Assembly: GCA_025786725.1 (NCBI GenBank)
Contig: JAHLTZ010000027.1
Coordinates: 62,001 to 126,000, forward strand
DNA length: 64,000 nucleotides
Direction: 5' to 3'
Source: Syncephalis fuscata
Lineage: Eukaryota > Zoopagomycota > Zoopagomycetes > Zoopagales > Piptocephalidaceae
Part shown: positions 23,987 through 36,277 of the stretch, one piece after another
Position numbering within the stretch: position 1 is the stretch's first letter
Layout: the number at the start of each line of letters is the position of its first letter
The notes under the pieces: generated by a model
Databases searched by the model: none
What the model was told of the DNA's origin: nothing
Seen by the model: only the letters and a program-made list of their open reading frames with translations
Translations under genes and position numbers: made by a program

Positions 23987-26047
23987 GTTTAGTCTATTAT
24001 TTTAGTTACTTTTATTTCTAATTACCTCATATAAATCCATAAGTCTGGCCGGCCTTCCCTGGCCTAGCCGTTTTTCTCGTCGTCTAATATTTATTAGCTA
24101 TTGTTGACACTGGAATATCTGCCCATATCTCTACCTGATAACCGTGCGATTACACTCAATACAAAGACGTATTTCACCTACGGAAAATGGATCATCTACT
24201 GGTCCATCAAGATCGCCTAAATCACCGTTACTATTAGATTAAAATAAATAAACAAATTATATGTTCATTACCATTTGCCGTTAAAGTATGAACATCAGAG
24301 CAGTGTGATTGGCCACATACAACACGGCCACATAATCGACAATGATGCTTTCTATTAACTAATGCTTTAAATACATCACTGTATAAATTATACATTTGTT
24401 GTATTAATACTAATTTATATAGTTGCTTTTGGAACAGTATATAACGTACCCGCATAGTGGACAATGATCTACAGCGGCATCATCTTCCCATGTTACAATC
24501 GTTTGATCGATGGCTAGTCCAATAATTAATGTCAAAATTAATTAATATACCAACAAATTCACTTACTTTTTCGAACTTGTTGTTGCGGTTTGATTCGTTG
24601 CATTACTGCGCCCACAACGCTTGATGGATCGGCGTAAGCTTGTGCTAACTACAAATAACTTTTGTTTAATTTAACTACCATTAGTTAACTTTTGTTTACC
24701 TTTTCTAATCTTTTCTCCAATCGATTAGCCTCAAGGTTTGTTCGCACTGACATCTCTTGCCGCATAACAAGAAATGTAGCCGTCTTGGATCGTATTAAAC
24801 CTATAGTATAGCATGCTATTGTTATTATTAATATTACATATATTGCTATGCTTACCTTGTCGGTCATGTGCTCCTTGGTAGACGTTAAAACACGCTTCAC
24901 ATACTCGACACCATCGGCCTCGTTTTGGATCATGCCGTGCCTTCTCATTCAACTTCAATGCGCACATGCAATGAATATGACAGAAAAGTTTACCACAGCT
25001 AATTAGATCAATTGTTATATAAATTACAATATAATTACGATTAGTTAATTCACTTATAAACATGGTCTGTTATTACCTGCGGCAGTGCTCTTTACCCGTA
25101 AGCATAGTAAGTGCTCCGCGCTGTTTAGCACATCCTGGTGCATTACATGTAGCACCGTCTGTAACAGGTTGCCAATGTGCCCGCATAATCCAATTCTCTT
25201 CATCCTGATCTATTACATCCCCTGACTGTATTTGCTGCTGGAGTGCTAATTGAGGTGGATCCGATAATGAATACAGATGGCTCAACAGCGATCCATCGCT
25301 TTGTCGTGCTTGTTGCTGTCCACCAGTGTTGGCACTATTAATGGCTCGTGCTGCCAATTGAGTTAACTTATTCTTGGCCGGTTCAAACTTTTTTTGGGCT
25401 TGTTTAAACCATCCCATAACAGCTTGAGCAGGATCAAAGTCCTCGTCATCTTCATCATCATCAACTTCATCTTCTAAAAATGGGCTAACTTCTCTATCAT
25501 CGTCACCATTGACACTGCCCCACAGCCAAGACGATGCACCTGTTGATTGATTACCTCTGTTTAACAGTGCACTGCCTGATAAACTTTTTCTATGCGAAGG
25601 GCCACTTTGACGTGGTGGTAAGATGGGTGGTCGTCTTGTTGTCGACGCCGTAGATTGCACGGTGGCTGTAACTTTACCCGGCGACTTAGTCGATGAATTG
25701 AATGGCGTCTCAGGGTGAGCTACATCCAAATGATTGTTAAGTGCCATAAGCGTCTCGGCTATTTGCCCACATATAGGACATGCCAGTACAGGTGAACTGG
25801 TATTTGAATCAGCTAGATTGCTATTATTGCTATTGTTGGCCATTAATGTAGCATTTGCATTGAATGCGGAATAGATGGTTTGTGGCGGTGTATGTACAGG
25901 TGGCGCAATTGTAGCCTCATTGCTAGTATCTGGTAAAACAAGACCATTAATTTCAGCAAACGCTGTTACTGTCGAACTGGCACGTTGACGCGTTGCCATC
26001 ATAATTGGCTGTGTAGGTTGATGTTGGCTTAAATATGTTGTTGTTGC

Positions 26048-26082
<35 letters not shown>

Positions 26083-26613
26083 ACGAGGTGAAGGTGGTGT
26101 AGAAGGTACTGACTGAACTGGATCAGGCCCTTCACTAGTATATATAGTCGGCTCTCTTTCTTCAGTAAAACTATTGCTAATGCTGTGTTTTTGAGACTGA
26201 TGTTGATGAACACGCGAATCGGGTGTAGCACTTGCAGATCTTGCTTTCATACCAGGGCCGCCTTTCCCCATAAAACTATCGACGGACTTATTTGATAACG
26301 GCTGTGTAGACGATTGAGAATAGGAGCGTTGCCATGGTGGTATAATTTTATTGTTACTACTAGCGCTAGTGGACGCTGACCCATCAGATATAAAGGTCCC
26401 ACTAGCTCTATCAGCTGTGGCACTGTTCAGGCTAGTAATGTTGGATAGTGGAGTGAACTTGGCATGGCCTGGAGTGTCAGCAGCTGAAAATACCACTTGT
26501 GGTGTATTCATCGTATTCAACTGGTCCTGGTGGTCATCATACGATACAAGTTGTGGCTGTGTCGGCTCGGTCCAGCCTTGTCTATCTCTTCCGGGTAGAC
26601 TGGACATACTCAT
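23169..26613 (-). CDS. VAC1: Vac1/Pep7 (rabenosyn-5-like) FYVE protein of endosomal vesicle tethering
   Basis: Rab5 and PI3P effector that links endosomal SNARE/Sec1 machinery in vacuolar sorting. Eleven exons; the first is 26613-25077 and the last 23682-23169. Order of parts: disordered Ser/Gln-rich N-terminus with a poly-Gln tract; C2H2 finger (CPICGQIAETLMALNNHLD); FYVE zinc cluster with HC-RSCGKLFCHIHC and CRVCEACFNVY; a helical stretch; a second Zn cluster (HCPLCG ... HHCRLCGRVVCGQSHC ... RLCIECNRTVIR); and a C-terminal helical hairpin (FEDVSTLQTSLDELELEITR), as in the Rab-binding ends of these proteins. Two junctions do not keep frame: the poly-Gln tract (26040-26095) and the intron near 24230-24272. 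If the poly-Gln shift is real, translation could start instead at the ATG at 26002. A FYVE domain plus two finger sets makes the assignment strong. Confidence 0.85.
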
Positions 26614-27259
26614 TCAATAAAAATACTGGCGATATTGATATATATAAAAACACTTGATGACTACTTAAATTGGAGAAAAACAAGAATTAAACAAATAGAA
26701 TCGCTGTAACAGTGCTATTGCGTAAACAAGAGAATAATAAAGTGAGCAAAAAAACACTTGCCCCTTCAATGTTTTTTAAAGGAAAAGTATAAAACACAAA
26801 CCAAAATGGAACTACAGCAATAAGCACTTCATGTGATATAAAGAATAGAATAGTAGAACGCCAAGAAGCAGAGAATGTACAGCAGAGAAAGATAGCAAGA
26901 TTTATATTGGGGTACCGACGACAGACGAGGACTGTTTACTAGAAACTGTGATAGTAATAAAAGTCTATATAAAAAACATTAATAATATTAAATGATTAAT
27001 AAATTGCCTATAAAAATAAATTGGCTTTATTTATTCAATAAAATATATGCTAATTTAGCATTACTAAGTATAAATGTATTTACGGTTGATGGTAAGCAAC
27101 CTAATTTACTATAAAAAAGAAAAATTATTACGATGAATTATTACGTTATAGTAAAATAAAGATTATAATTATATAAATGTGTAAAAATATTTATTTAAAA
27201 GTATTAAACGGAAGAAGAATTGAATGAGTTGTATTGAAATATTTGGGAATGGCAATAAT
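26614..27259. other. Intergenic region
   Basis: Promoter of the VAC1-like gene on the left, 3' flank of the subtilase on the right. AT-rich, no coding signal. Confidence 0.35.
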
Positions 27260-29395
27260 CTAAGTAGCAGCTTCGATTTTAAGCCGTTTAGCACTACCAC
27301 TTCTTTCAGGTTTTCGCGTAGACTTCAACAAATTTCGTAGCTTATTTAGCTTAACAACTGAAAGGCTACGTGTTTGGCCTTTAAGACCAAAATAGGAAAC
27401 GCTTAAGGTTTGTCCTGGTACTATTTTTCCATTAGCATTAATCAGATCGAGTTGAATGTATCCAGAGTAAACCCAATTCTCAATAAAAGGCACATTTTCT
27501 GGTGGTGTAATATCAATACTTAGTGTAGTAGATGCTTGGGCTGGCACAGTGATTGCTTTGCTAAATTTAACACTGGCCGGTGCATCACGATGTTCTGGCG
27601 GGTAAATGGGCTGGCCTCGAGCATCATATCCTCGGACAGTTGCCGCAGGTAAATGTGAAACTCGGTAAACTTTGACTGTGGAACCAAAATTACTGATTTC
27701 CAATCTCTTGTTAATGGTCGCAGCTACACCTGTAGGATATTCGCCAAGGAGTAGCATCGATGGGTTAACGCGTGTTGTCTCGGCAATGGCCCGTTGAATA
27801 TTGAATAGTCCCGAGCCTTGTTGGGCCACCGAACTAATAAGCGGCGAAAAGGGTGATCGTACAGGCTTGGATGTAGTTTGAAGTAGAGATCGAAGAGCAT
27901 GAATATCTTTTTGAACGCCGTGTTTTTCGAAATAAAGAGCTACGGCAGCGGCCATATAAGGAGCAGCAAATGAAGTACCACTTATATGATTGAATGTGGC
28001 AATTTTTTTACCATTCATAGTAGTACTTAATAATGGCGAGCTAGGTGCAGTAATGTCTGCATTGCTTGTAAGCCATGGTGTAGGACCCCAAGCAGCACGT
28101 GTATCTCCGTAGAATTCATCGGCTGTAGGTTCAACGCCAAATTGATTTAATAGATTAAGTTCAACTTTGGGCTTGCGATCCAACATCTGTCTAATATATT
28201 GAATATTTGGTATGGCCAGTTCAAAAAATGGCACTGAACAAGAAAAAGTGTCATAAATTTGACCATACTGAGCAGCCGATGCAATAACACCAAGAGCATT
28301 AGCTTGCTTAGCCTTTTGGATTAGCTGATCAATTTTGCAACTATTTGAGGGCGATACAACATAGCTGCCCATTACGTTATTTGTAATATCGCATGAAGCC
28401 ATTGCCTTTTCGTCAGTTAGAGATGTAGCCAGAGTAGCATAGATTTTTCGCCGATTGCTTTGTGGCATAGGACAAACAATATTATACGGGATACGAAGCG
28501 CTTTAGGATCGCCAGTAATTGAAAACCAATACGATGAAGGATCGGGCATCTCAGCTCCTGATACCGAAATAACGGAAGGTGCTATACCAGGTGCACGTGC
28601 CTGCCACATCGATTGCTCAACAAGGTTGCCAGCGGATACAATAACCGTTAAGCCTTTTATAGCAGCAGATTGAGCATAGACTACCGGCATGGTTACTGAT
28701 TCATGAGTATTGATGGACATTGATAGAAGCACAATATGCATTCCATCATCTGCGGCAACATCTAGGGCTAGTTTTATTAGACCTTCGTTTGCTGCAGACT
28801 CATCACAGCCTGCTATGCGATATGCGCCAAGTGTAGCTTTAGGAGCAATACCCACAAATGTATTTGTTTGGGCACCGATGATGCCCGCTACTTTAGTACC
28901 GTGACCATAACAATCCATTGGATCACCTCGATCCTTTCGGCTATGAATATCGGCTATAGAACGACCGTAAAGATTCATGCCAACAGCAACTCGACACTCT
29001 TTGCCAAAACAGCCACCAAGAGCTGGATGCAAGTAATCGATACCGCTATCAATTATACCAATGTTAATACCTTGACCAGTTAATTTTGCTTCTTTTGCCG
29101 CCTTTATTCCAGTAGCCTCGTATCCAGTTACTGGTTTAACAAGTCTTTTATTATTGTTTATTTTTACCATGGGATCCAAATTTTTTATAACACTGAGTTC
29201 AAAAGTCGAATCGCTATTTGTTTTGAGACGTCGTACAAGTTTAACGTAATCTAATGATGCCTGAGCCGTTTGATTGCTACTTGAATTTAACTTAGCAATA
29301 GAATCAGGTGACAAAGGTAGTGCATCAACATAAATCGTAGTATACTTTGTGCTAGCAGCCAGCAGCAAAGTAGCATAGAGTAGTACAAGTCGCAT
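27260..29395 (-). CDS. Secreted subtilisin-like serine protease (S8) with PA insert
   Basis: Intronless gene of 711 residues. The ATG at 29395 begins a signal peptide (MRLVLLYATLLLAAS). A propeptide follows to about residue 95. The catalytic domain carries Asp in IIDSGIDYLHP, His in CYGHGTKVAGI, oxyanion Asn in VSAGN and Ser in GTSFAAPYMAAAVAL. The 150-odd residues between the Asn and Ser boxes contain a protease-associated (PA)-type insert. After the catalytic domain, a C-terminal Fn3/beta-sandwich-like region precedes a short Lys/Arg-rich tail. This layout matches the large fungal subtilases with PA insert (Minor-extracellular-protease or pyrolysin-like group). It is predicted to be extracellular or cell-wall; the substrate is unknown. 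Frame and catalytic residues are intact. Confidence 0.92.
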   Translation of the reverse strand: MRLVLLYATLLLAASTKYTTIYVDALPLSPDSIAKLNSSSNQTAQASLDYVKLVRRLKTNSDSTFELSVIKNLDPMVKINNNKRLVKPVTGYEATGIKAAKEAKLTGQGINIGIIDSGIDYLHPALGGCFGKECRVAVGMNLYGRSIADIHSRKDRGDPMDCYGHGTKVAGIIGAQTNTFVGIAPKATLGAYRIAGCDESAANEGLIKLALDVAADDGMHIVLLSMSINTHESVTMPVVYAQSAAIKGLTVIVSAGNLVEQSMWQARAPGIAPSVISVSGAEMPDPSSYWFSITGDPKALRIPYNIVCPMPQSNRRKIYATLATSLTDEKAMASCDITNNVMGSYVVSPSNSCKIDQLIQKAKQANALGVIASAAQYGQIYDTFSCSVPFFELAIPNIQYIRQMLDRKPKVELNLLNQFGVEPTADEFYGDTRAAWGPTPWLTSNADITAPSSPLLSTTMNGKKIATFNHISGTSFAAPYMAAAVALYFEKHGVQKDIHALRSLLQTTSKPVRSPFSPLISSVAQQGSGLFNIQRAIAETTRVNPSMLLLGEYPTGVAATINKRLEISNFGSTVKVYRVSHLPAATVRGYDARGQPIYPPEHRDAPASVKFSKAITVPAQASTTLSIDITPPENVPFIENWVYSGYIQLDLINANGKIVPGQTLSVSYFGLKGQTRSLSVVKLNKLRNLLKSTRKPERSGSAKRLKIEAAT

Positions 29396-30086
29396 TGTCA
29401 ACAGCAATAGTAAAGTTTTCTAAGATTTCTATACGATGAATAAAAGAAATAAATGAATAGCAAATAACTTACATGTAAAAACAAACCATTCTTATATATT
29501 ACAAATTTATTAGCACATGAGTAACTGAAACAAAATTAAAACGCTGAATCTTTCCAAATTTGTAGTTGGCAAATAAAACAAAAATTGGTGTACCCAAATA
29601 GAGAATGACACTATACTAAATACAGTAATACCTCAATGTGAATGGATATAATAGGATGATGTTGGATTGTTTATTGATAACATCTAAACGTAATTTTGAA
29701 ACAACTTTTTACAACACCGCTAAGCGTAACATTTACTATTTGCGGTATAACGTTATTACGATTATTGTTTTGATATTAGTGTAATTTTGTCAAATAATTA
29801 CAACTAATGATTATCTACTATTTAATATGTAGTATTGGCACAAGGATGATTTACCAATATGTTACAATTATTATAGATAGGTTATTGAACATTTGTTATT
29901 AAATGATGTTTTACGACACCTACATAAAACGTTTAATCACATCATTTATTATTTTTTCTCTCTCTCTCTTTCTTTCTCTTTATTTAATAATAGTAGTTTA
30001 TTCATTTCCGTTATTAAGTGACAATATGTTAATTCACTATTACGTGGTCTATTATTATTGCAACTCTACTATTATTACATAACATG
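29396..30086. other. Intergenic region with a pyrimidine tract
   Basis: Upstream region of the subtilase. A CT-repeat tract (TTTTTTCTCTCTCTCTCTTT) lies at about 29950-29982, nearer the IND1 3' side. No coding signal. Confidence 0.4.
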
Positions 30087-31328
30087 TTATGTCATCAATT
30101 TTGGACGTAGTGCTTCAGCAATGGATACATAACTATGTGCTTCTAAGCTATCTGGACGAGCAACCACTATTGGACGTCCTTGGTCGGATAATTCACAAAT
30201 ATCAGCATTTAATGGAATTTCCCCGAGTAGAGGCAACTTCATTCGATCTGCCAATCGACGTACTCCTTCTGTGCCAAAAATGTGTGTTTTAGTAGAACAG
30301 CAAGGACAGTTAAAATAGCTCATATTTTGAATCATGCCTAATATCTAATTCATCGTCATTAGACAATTAATCATTGGTTCATGCTTGTAATTACCGGTAC
30401 ATGCACTTTCTCAAACATTGCTACACCTTTTTTAGCATCCGCTAATGCCACATCTTGCGGAGTAGAAATGATAATTGCCCCTGTATATTGTTATAGTAGT
30501 AATTAGCATTGGCTATAGTTTTTACATGTCCGTCTACTTACCTTTTAGATTGGCTGTTGACTCACCGTCAGCTGGGTATCACCAGTGCCTGGCGGCATAT
30601 CAATGACTAGCACGTCTAGTTCGCCCCAATCTACTTGATGTAACAATTGCTGGAGCGCTTTCATAACCTACAAGTACTTAGTACAAGTGGATTTGACGTA
30701 GACATCTATATATCTCGATACTTACCATTAGACCACGCCATACTACAGGTGCTTCTTCATCAATAAGCAAACCCATGGACATGCACTTGACACCATAATT
30801 GACCATGGGTATCAATAATTCACCTAAATACACATTTTAAGTATATCAATTAAATACTGTGATAGTTTAAGCACCTTCAGCATCAGCTTTCCCTGATAGA
30901 TTCATTAATCGTGGAATAGATGGACCGAATAAATCAGCATCTAAAATGCCTACCCGACATTTCTGTGATGCCAATGCCAGTGCCAAATTAACTACCATGA
31001 TAGTCAGTATCATTATTGTTGTTGTTGTTATTACTAAAGCCTATCGCTATACTTAATTCACTTACCGGTAGCGGTTGATTTACCAACACCGCCTTTACCC
31101 GAAGCAACTGCAATCACTGATTTAACTTTACTAAGCGTAGAAATACGTGGTGGTCCAGCCGGTGGCTTCATAAAACTGGCCAATGACCTATCCTATCCAT
31201 TGGTTATAAACACCTATTTAGTATTTCAGCAACAGTAACCATTCTCTTCCAGGTCTTACGCTATAGGAACGAATAGACTGGCTATTAAATAAACGCCTTG
31301 TCCATAGTCTACTTATAGCTACTGACAT
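30087..31328 (-). CDS. IND1: IND1/NUBPL-type mitochondrial P-loop Fe-S assembly protein (one-base break)
   Basis: Mrp/NBP35-family P-loop ATPase that delivers Fe-S clusters, in the IND1/NUBPL branch to respiratory complex I. Exons (5' to 3'): 31328-31260, 31192-31066, 30991-30875, 30823-30726, 30667-30542, 30480-30395, 30344-30087. Exon 1 ([16 protein letters not shown]...) is an Arg-rich mitochondrial presequence. Diagnostic motifs are [10 protein letters not shown] (deviant Walker A), [45 protein letters not shown] and [10 protein letters not shown]; the last holds the cluster-binding CxxC. One base is missing near 30553, between VSQQ and NLKGAI, and adding it restores the frame into the next exon. 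The presequence and the CPCC pair favour IND1 over cytosolic NBP35. Retention of IND1 implies that complex I is present. Confidence 0.85.
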
Positions 31329-31503
31329 GATCAATCAATTGAATAAATATATCGCATATATACGTATAAATAGGTGAAAAAGGCGAGTGTATTATAAATA
31401 CAAGTGTTTATTGTTATTTACACTAATACAACTACTGCCACACCACTACACCACACTACCAACAGTCATCTTTACATCTTGTTTCTTTATCGTTCACATC
31501 AGT
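31329..31503. promoter_or_regulatory. Bidirectional promoter region between IND1 and the NAK1-like kinase
   Basis: Only 175 bp separate the two divergent start codons, so the two genes must share or interleave promoter elements. The sequence is AT-rich; no single TATA or UAS site stands out. Confidence 0.5.
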
Positions 31504-34500
31504 ATGCCATTTGCCAGTTCACACTACATTAAAGAGGAATTGGTGGGGCAGGGTGCCTATGGAGAAGTATATAAATGGTAAGTAATCTATTCATATACAT
31601 ATATACGCATATATATTAGAGATGCGCGGCTATCATCATAACGATAATAGCGCTTATGACACTTCAGTACCTGAACTAATAAACATTCAATACTAGTCGA
31701 GAACGCAAAACGCAGAAAGCAGTGGCCATAAAGATTATTGATTTGGAAGCCGATGAAGACGTGTCAGATATTCAACGAGAAATTAATCTACTGTCACAGT
31801 TAAAGAACGCCGAATCAGGCAATATATCACGATATCATGGCAGTTTCCTTGAAGGTTCCAAACTATGGATTGTCATGGATTTGGCCGAGGGTGGCAGTAT
31901 TCGCACATTGGTCAGTATTCTAATAGGCTTTTATAAATATAATGTATCAAATAAGCCATTTTTACTAATTGACTGTTGTACATCAATATATCTATCTATC
32001 TATAGTTGGAGTCAGGCACTTTAGAAGAACGATATATTTCTGTCATTTCACATGAAGTAGTCGTTGCTCTTGCTTATTTGCATAGATCGGGTATTATTCA
32101 CCGTGATATAAAAGGTGATAAGAACAGTATCATAGTTATTATCAATATAATTAACATAATATAATATACAATATAATATATATATATATAATAGCGGCCA
32201 ATATTCTTATGACCGGTGATGGTCGAGTACAACTATGTGATTTCGGTGTAGCCCGTCAAGTAACAGCCAATTCACTGAAACGCTATTCATTTGTTGGTAC
32301 ACCTTATTGGATGGCCCCCGAAGTAATTCGACAAGAATCACAATATGGATTCAAGGTAACAATAATAACAACATATATATAATAATTTATATACTAATAA
32401 TACTATAATAATATAGGCTGATATTTGGTCCTATGGTATTACTGTCTATGAAATGTTTACGGGCAATCCACCCATGGCTGATAAAGATCAGCGCAGTGTT
32501 CTTAATCTTATTCCTAAAGTGAGACCAGCTGAACTGGAAGGTGCAGCCAGTGCCAATATGAAAGAATTCACTCGTATGTGTCTAGCCATGTTACCACACG
32601 AAGTAAGTAACAGCATGCGTAATTGTAACAACATTGATATTAATTGAATGTTGTATAAAAGAGAGCCAGTGCCGAGGATTTATTAAAAACTAAATTTGTC
32701 AAAAACATTCCTCGTGATTCAAAACGTCTTTTACTCGAACTTATAGAGCGACATGAACAATGGAAACGCAAAAATAAAGACACTACACAAGCACAAGATA
32801 CAAAGTAACCATATTAACTAATATATATTAATAGATACTAATAGTTATTGTAATAGAGCGGGAGAAAGTGGAGATGAAGGAAAAGATACAGAACAGTCAG
32901 ATGATGCTTGGGATTTCGATACTGCTGTAAGTAACACCAATCCAATATATATATATATAGTATAAATACTAATATAATTATATTGCAGTCATTGGCAAGT
33001 GAATCATTTGATGAGAAATCCACTGCAAATGTTGATGTAGAAGCAACACCACGCACCGGATTATTACAAGAAACGGCATCTTTAACACCTACAGGTAAAT
33101 ACAGTATAGCATATCTATCTATGATAACTAATCAGCTGATAGGTGGCAATACATTAATAGCTGGATCATCATATTATTAGGAGAACAATTTGGTGCTAAA
33201 ACCAATTTATTAACTGCTCGTAAACTACCAGCAGATCTTCATCCTCTACAAAGAATGTTTGCTGATTCAGATGAATCCGATAATTATACATTCAATCCAT
33301 CGACTATCCGAACACCAGTAACTATATCAAGTGTTAAATCACGCGATGATGGTCTATTACCACCAGTTACTGAAACAGCACTTACTGTTAAACCATCTGT
33401 GTTAGTATCTACAACTACAGCAGCAAATACAACGACAAGTACAATTACAAGTACTACAGCTACAGCTACAGCTACAGCTACAACAATAGCTACAACAACA
33501 ACAACTACTACTACTACCACTACTGCCACTACTGCCAATCATATAACGACGGATGTACCTATTACTACAATAACCCCAAGTATATCCACTAACAACGCTA
33601 TTCCCGCCCCTCCATCACCTAAAAAGATTACTGTAACACCTCCCACTACAGTAACTGTGATTACAGAGTCACCTTCCACTTCAATCAAGTCAATTAATGG
33701 ACATAATACACGGAATACACCCAAATTAACTGTTGAAACAACTATTCCCGTTGATTCAACAAGATCTAGAGCACAAACACTCTCACCTGATACGGCTAAT
33801 ATGATCATTCATAGAAAGCGATCAGGTAGTGATGCCGGTGCAATTACATTGGCGAGTAACAATAGTGGCCCTATTGGATCATTACGTAAAAATGATCCTC
33901 GTAAACATGAACGTGGTCTAAGGTAAGAGATAGATAGATAAATATAAATATAATAGATATATTAGTTGCATAATCACTTATAATTGTTAATAGCCATGAA
34001 CAAACAACAGCTGTTCAAACAGTAAGTTATAATACATTAATATTAAATGTGTTACTTATACCATTATTAGGCTATTCGACCCAAGTTAGTGATGCGTAGA
34101 GTTAAATCAGCCACTACATTACGTAAACAATCAAATGAAGAACAAGAAGCGGCCAAATTACAACAACAGCAACAACAACAACAACAACAACCATCACATC
34201 GACCCAATATGCCATTATCTATTCTTAAGCCAGATGCCCATAATCGTGGTCGTAGTTGGAGTGAACTTGGTACCGAACATTCACTATCCATTCTACCTGA
34301 TGTAAGTATATATTGTTAGTACTATTCTATTACTTATATACTATACTATACTATACTATACTATACTATAATATAGACTCCTGATCCTATTCGATCACGT
34401 ATGGGTAGTACTACACTTACTAAATCATCCATTCGTAATAATACAATGAATGGAGGTGAAACAGATCTATTAACACAGCAATTTATGGAAGCCACTGATG

Positions 34501-34562
34501 AATTATCCGAATTACTAGATCTATTAGAAACAAGATTGCGTAATTGTAAAGCTGATGTATAA
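31504..34562 (+). CDS. NAK1: GCK-group Ser/Thr kinase of the NAK1/KIC1 type (RAM/MOR network)
   Basis: Germinal-centre kinase; the fungal orthologues Nak1 and Kic1 act upstream of the NDR kinase in the RAM/MOR network for polarity and cell separation. Twelve exons: 31504-31577, 31697-31910, 32006-32114, 32195-32355, 32417-32602, 32662-32804, 32857-32926, 32989-33094, 33181-33922, 33994-34021, 34071-34301, 34377-34562; all phases agree. Kinase motifs: glycine loop GQGAYGEVY, lysine in VAIKII, HRDIKAANIL, DFGVARQ, activation loop FVGTPYWMAPEV, WSYGITVYEM. After the kinase domain come an acidic DDAWDFDT box (seen in this subfamily), a long Thr/Ser-rich linker with short repeats, a Gln tract and a C-terminal helix LDELSELLDLLE-like. 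The frame is intact. The last intron contains a TATAC repeat at about 34338-34370. Confidence 0.88.
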
Positions 34563-34773
34563 TTAACTAGTTAGTAAAGACTAGATATTTATAATAACCA
34601 TAGATAGATAATCTATGGATAATAGATTGATAGATAATTAATAATTGATAGATAAATATGTTTGCATTACTTTTGTTATGAATGATATAAATAGTGAATA
34701 AATAATTTAGTTATTTGTTTTATATGTATTTATTTTAACTATTCATTCTAATATTAATATTATTAAATAATGA

Positions 34774-36039
34774 TTAGATAAAGGGAAGCATATCACGGAA
34801 ATAGGCCACCGTCTCTTCAATTCCTTGTTGTACTGAAAAGCGTGGTTGCCATCCTAATTGATCACCTGCTAGTTTAATATTGGGACGGCGTCGTTGTGGA
34901 TCATCCTCAGTGGGCGACAGTATCTTAATTTCTACATCTTTATTGACTTGAGCCTGGATTATTTCGGCAAATTCTTTAATCGTATATTCATCTGGATTAC
35001 CGAGATTAACTGGATCTGTATAGTTATTATTCATCAATAGAATAAGACCGTCCACTAGATCATGTACATATTGGAAGGAGCGGGTTTGTGCACCATTACC
35101 ATAAATAGTTAATGGTTCACCTCGAAGGGCTTGTACAATAAAATTACTAACAACTCTACCGTCAAAGGCATTCATGCGAGGACCGAATGTATTAAATATA
35201 CGGGCCACTCTGACGTCAACACCGTCATAACTGGCATAAGCATATGTAAGAGATTCAGCCACTCGTTTGCCTTCATCATAACAAGCACGAGGCCCAATTG
35301 GATTGACATTGCCCCAGTAAGTCTCCTTCTGTGGGTGTTCTAATGGATCACCATAGACCTCCGATGTGGAGGTAAGTAGGAAACGGGCATGGTTACGTTT
35401 GGCCAATCCAAGCATATTATGAGTGCCATACATACTCGTCTTAATGGTCTTGACTGGATTCTTTTGATAATGAGGCGGTGAAGCCGGACACGCCAGATGA
35501 TAGACTTGATCAATCTCCAAAGTAATTGGATCGATGACATCATGATTAAGCCATTCAAAGTTGGGATGGCCCATCCAGTGTTGTATGTTAAGACGGTTAC
35601 CAGTATACAAGTTATCCATAACAATGACTTGATGTCCCATAAGCATTAGACGATCCACCAAATGGGATCCAACAAAGCCGGCACCTCCTGTAACGAGAAT
35701 ACGTAACTTCTCCGTTGATTTAAGCATCTTTACCGGTGGATAGTCTTGAGCCTTTAATTTGTAAATAAGTGTATTATCTTGTTCGTTTAATTGACCATGA
35801 AGTGGTGCAGGTTGTAGATAGAGTGGTTGTAGAACATTGAGCGGTACAGCAGATCCAATAGAGGCATGGCCTACTGAAGTTACCGCATCACTTTTCTTGC
35901 TAGCATAGTTGCTGTTACGGGTTGTGGCACTTGACAGTAATGGATCTGATAGATAAACAATAGATGCAATTATCCATAAAACAGAACCCAATGCCAGTGT
36001 CATAGTAATAACTAATGCCGTCCTTTTAATACCTGGCAT
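34774..36039 (-). CDS. UXS1: UDP-glucuronate decarboxylase (UDP-xylose synthase)
   Basis: Converts UDP-glucuronate to UDP-xylose, the donor for xylosylated glycans. Intronless, 421 residues. The ATG at 36039 is used: the upstream TTG in frame is not a start, and a hydrophobic anchor follows ([20 protein letters not shown]), giving a type II Golgi membrane topology. The extended-SDR domain has the NAD-binding [43 protein letters not shown], the catalytic YxxxK in YDEGKRVAE, and [10 protein letters not shown]. These are hallmark UXS boxes. A tandem GATA microsatellite (36061-36088) lies just upstream. The enzyme implies xylose-containing glycoconjugates in this fungus. Confidence 0.94.
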   Translation of the reverse strand: MPGIKRTALVITMTLALGSVLWIIASIVYLSDPLLSSATTRNSNYASKKSDAVTSVGHASIGSAVPLNVLQPLYLQPAPLHGQLNEQDNTLIYKLKAQDYPPVKMLKSTEKLRILVTGGAGFVGSHLVDRLMLMGHQVIVMDNLYTGNRLNIQHWMGHPNFEWLNHDVIDPITLEIDQVYHLACPASPPHYQKNPVKTIKTSMYGTHNMLGLAKRNHARFLLTSTSEVYGDPLEHPQKETYWGNVNPIGPRACYDEGKRVAESLTYAYASYDGVDVRVARIFNTFGPRMNAFDGRVVSNFIVQALRGEPLTIYGNGAQTRSFQYVHDLVDGLILLMNNNYTDPVNLGNPDEYTIKEFAEIIQAQVNKDVEIKILSPTEDDPQRRRPNIKLAGDQLGWQPRFSVQQGIEETVAYFRDMLPFI

Positions 36040-36277
36040 AAGCAATATAGACTATAAAATAGACAGATAGATAGATAGATAGATAGACGGAGAAAGAAAC
36101 AAACGTATTTGGGTGAAAAACACGAAAATACATTCTATTTGTGCGTATTTATGAATTTAAAAGACATCAACTATTATATTTATTAATAGAACACGTACTA
36201 TTATTGATATTACTTATTTCTTTACCTTTTGTTATTACTATACGTTGATTGATTGTTGAATTACACTAACTATTGGT

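Noticed and set aside
27260-29395. Possible horizontal transfer of the intronless subtilase
   Set aside because: Single-exon structure alone is weak evidence. Base composition matches the neighbours and PA-insert subtilases are common in fungi.
33255-33926. Thr-rich tract with ACA/GCT repeats as a separate mucin-like gene
   Set aside because: It is in frame with the kinase exons on both sides and lies within the NAK1-like linker.
34338-34370. TATAC pentanucleotide repeat as a possible CRISPR or satellite
   Set aside because: A simple microsatellite within a short intron of the NAK1-like gene, with no spacers.
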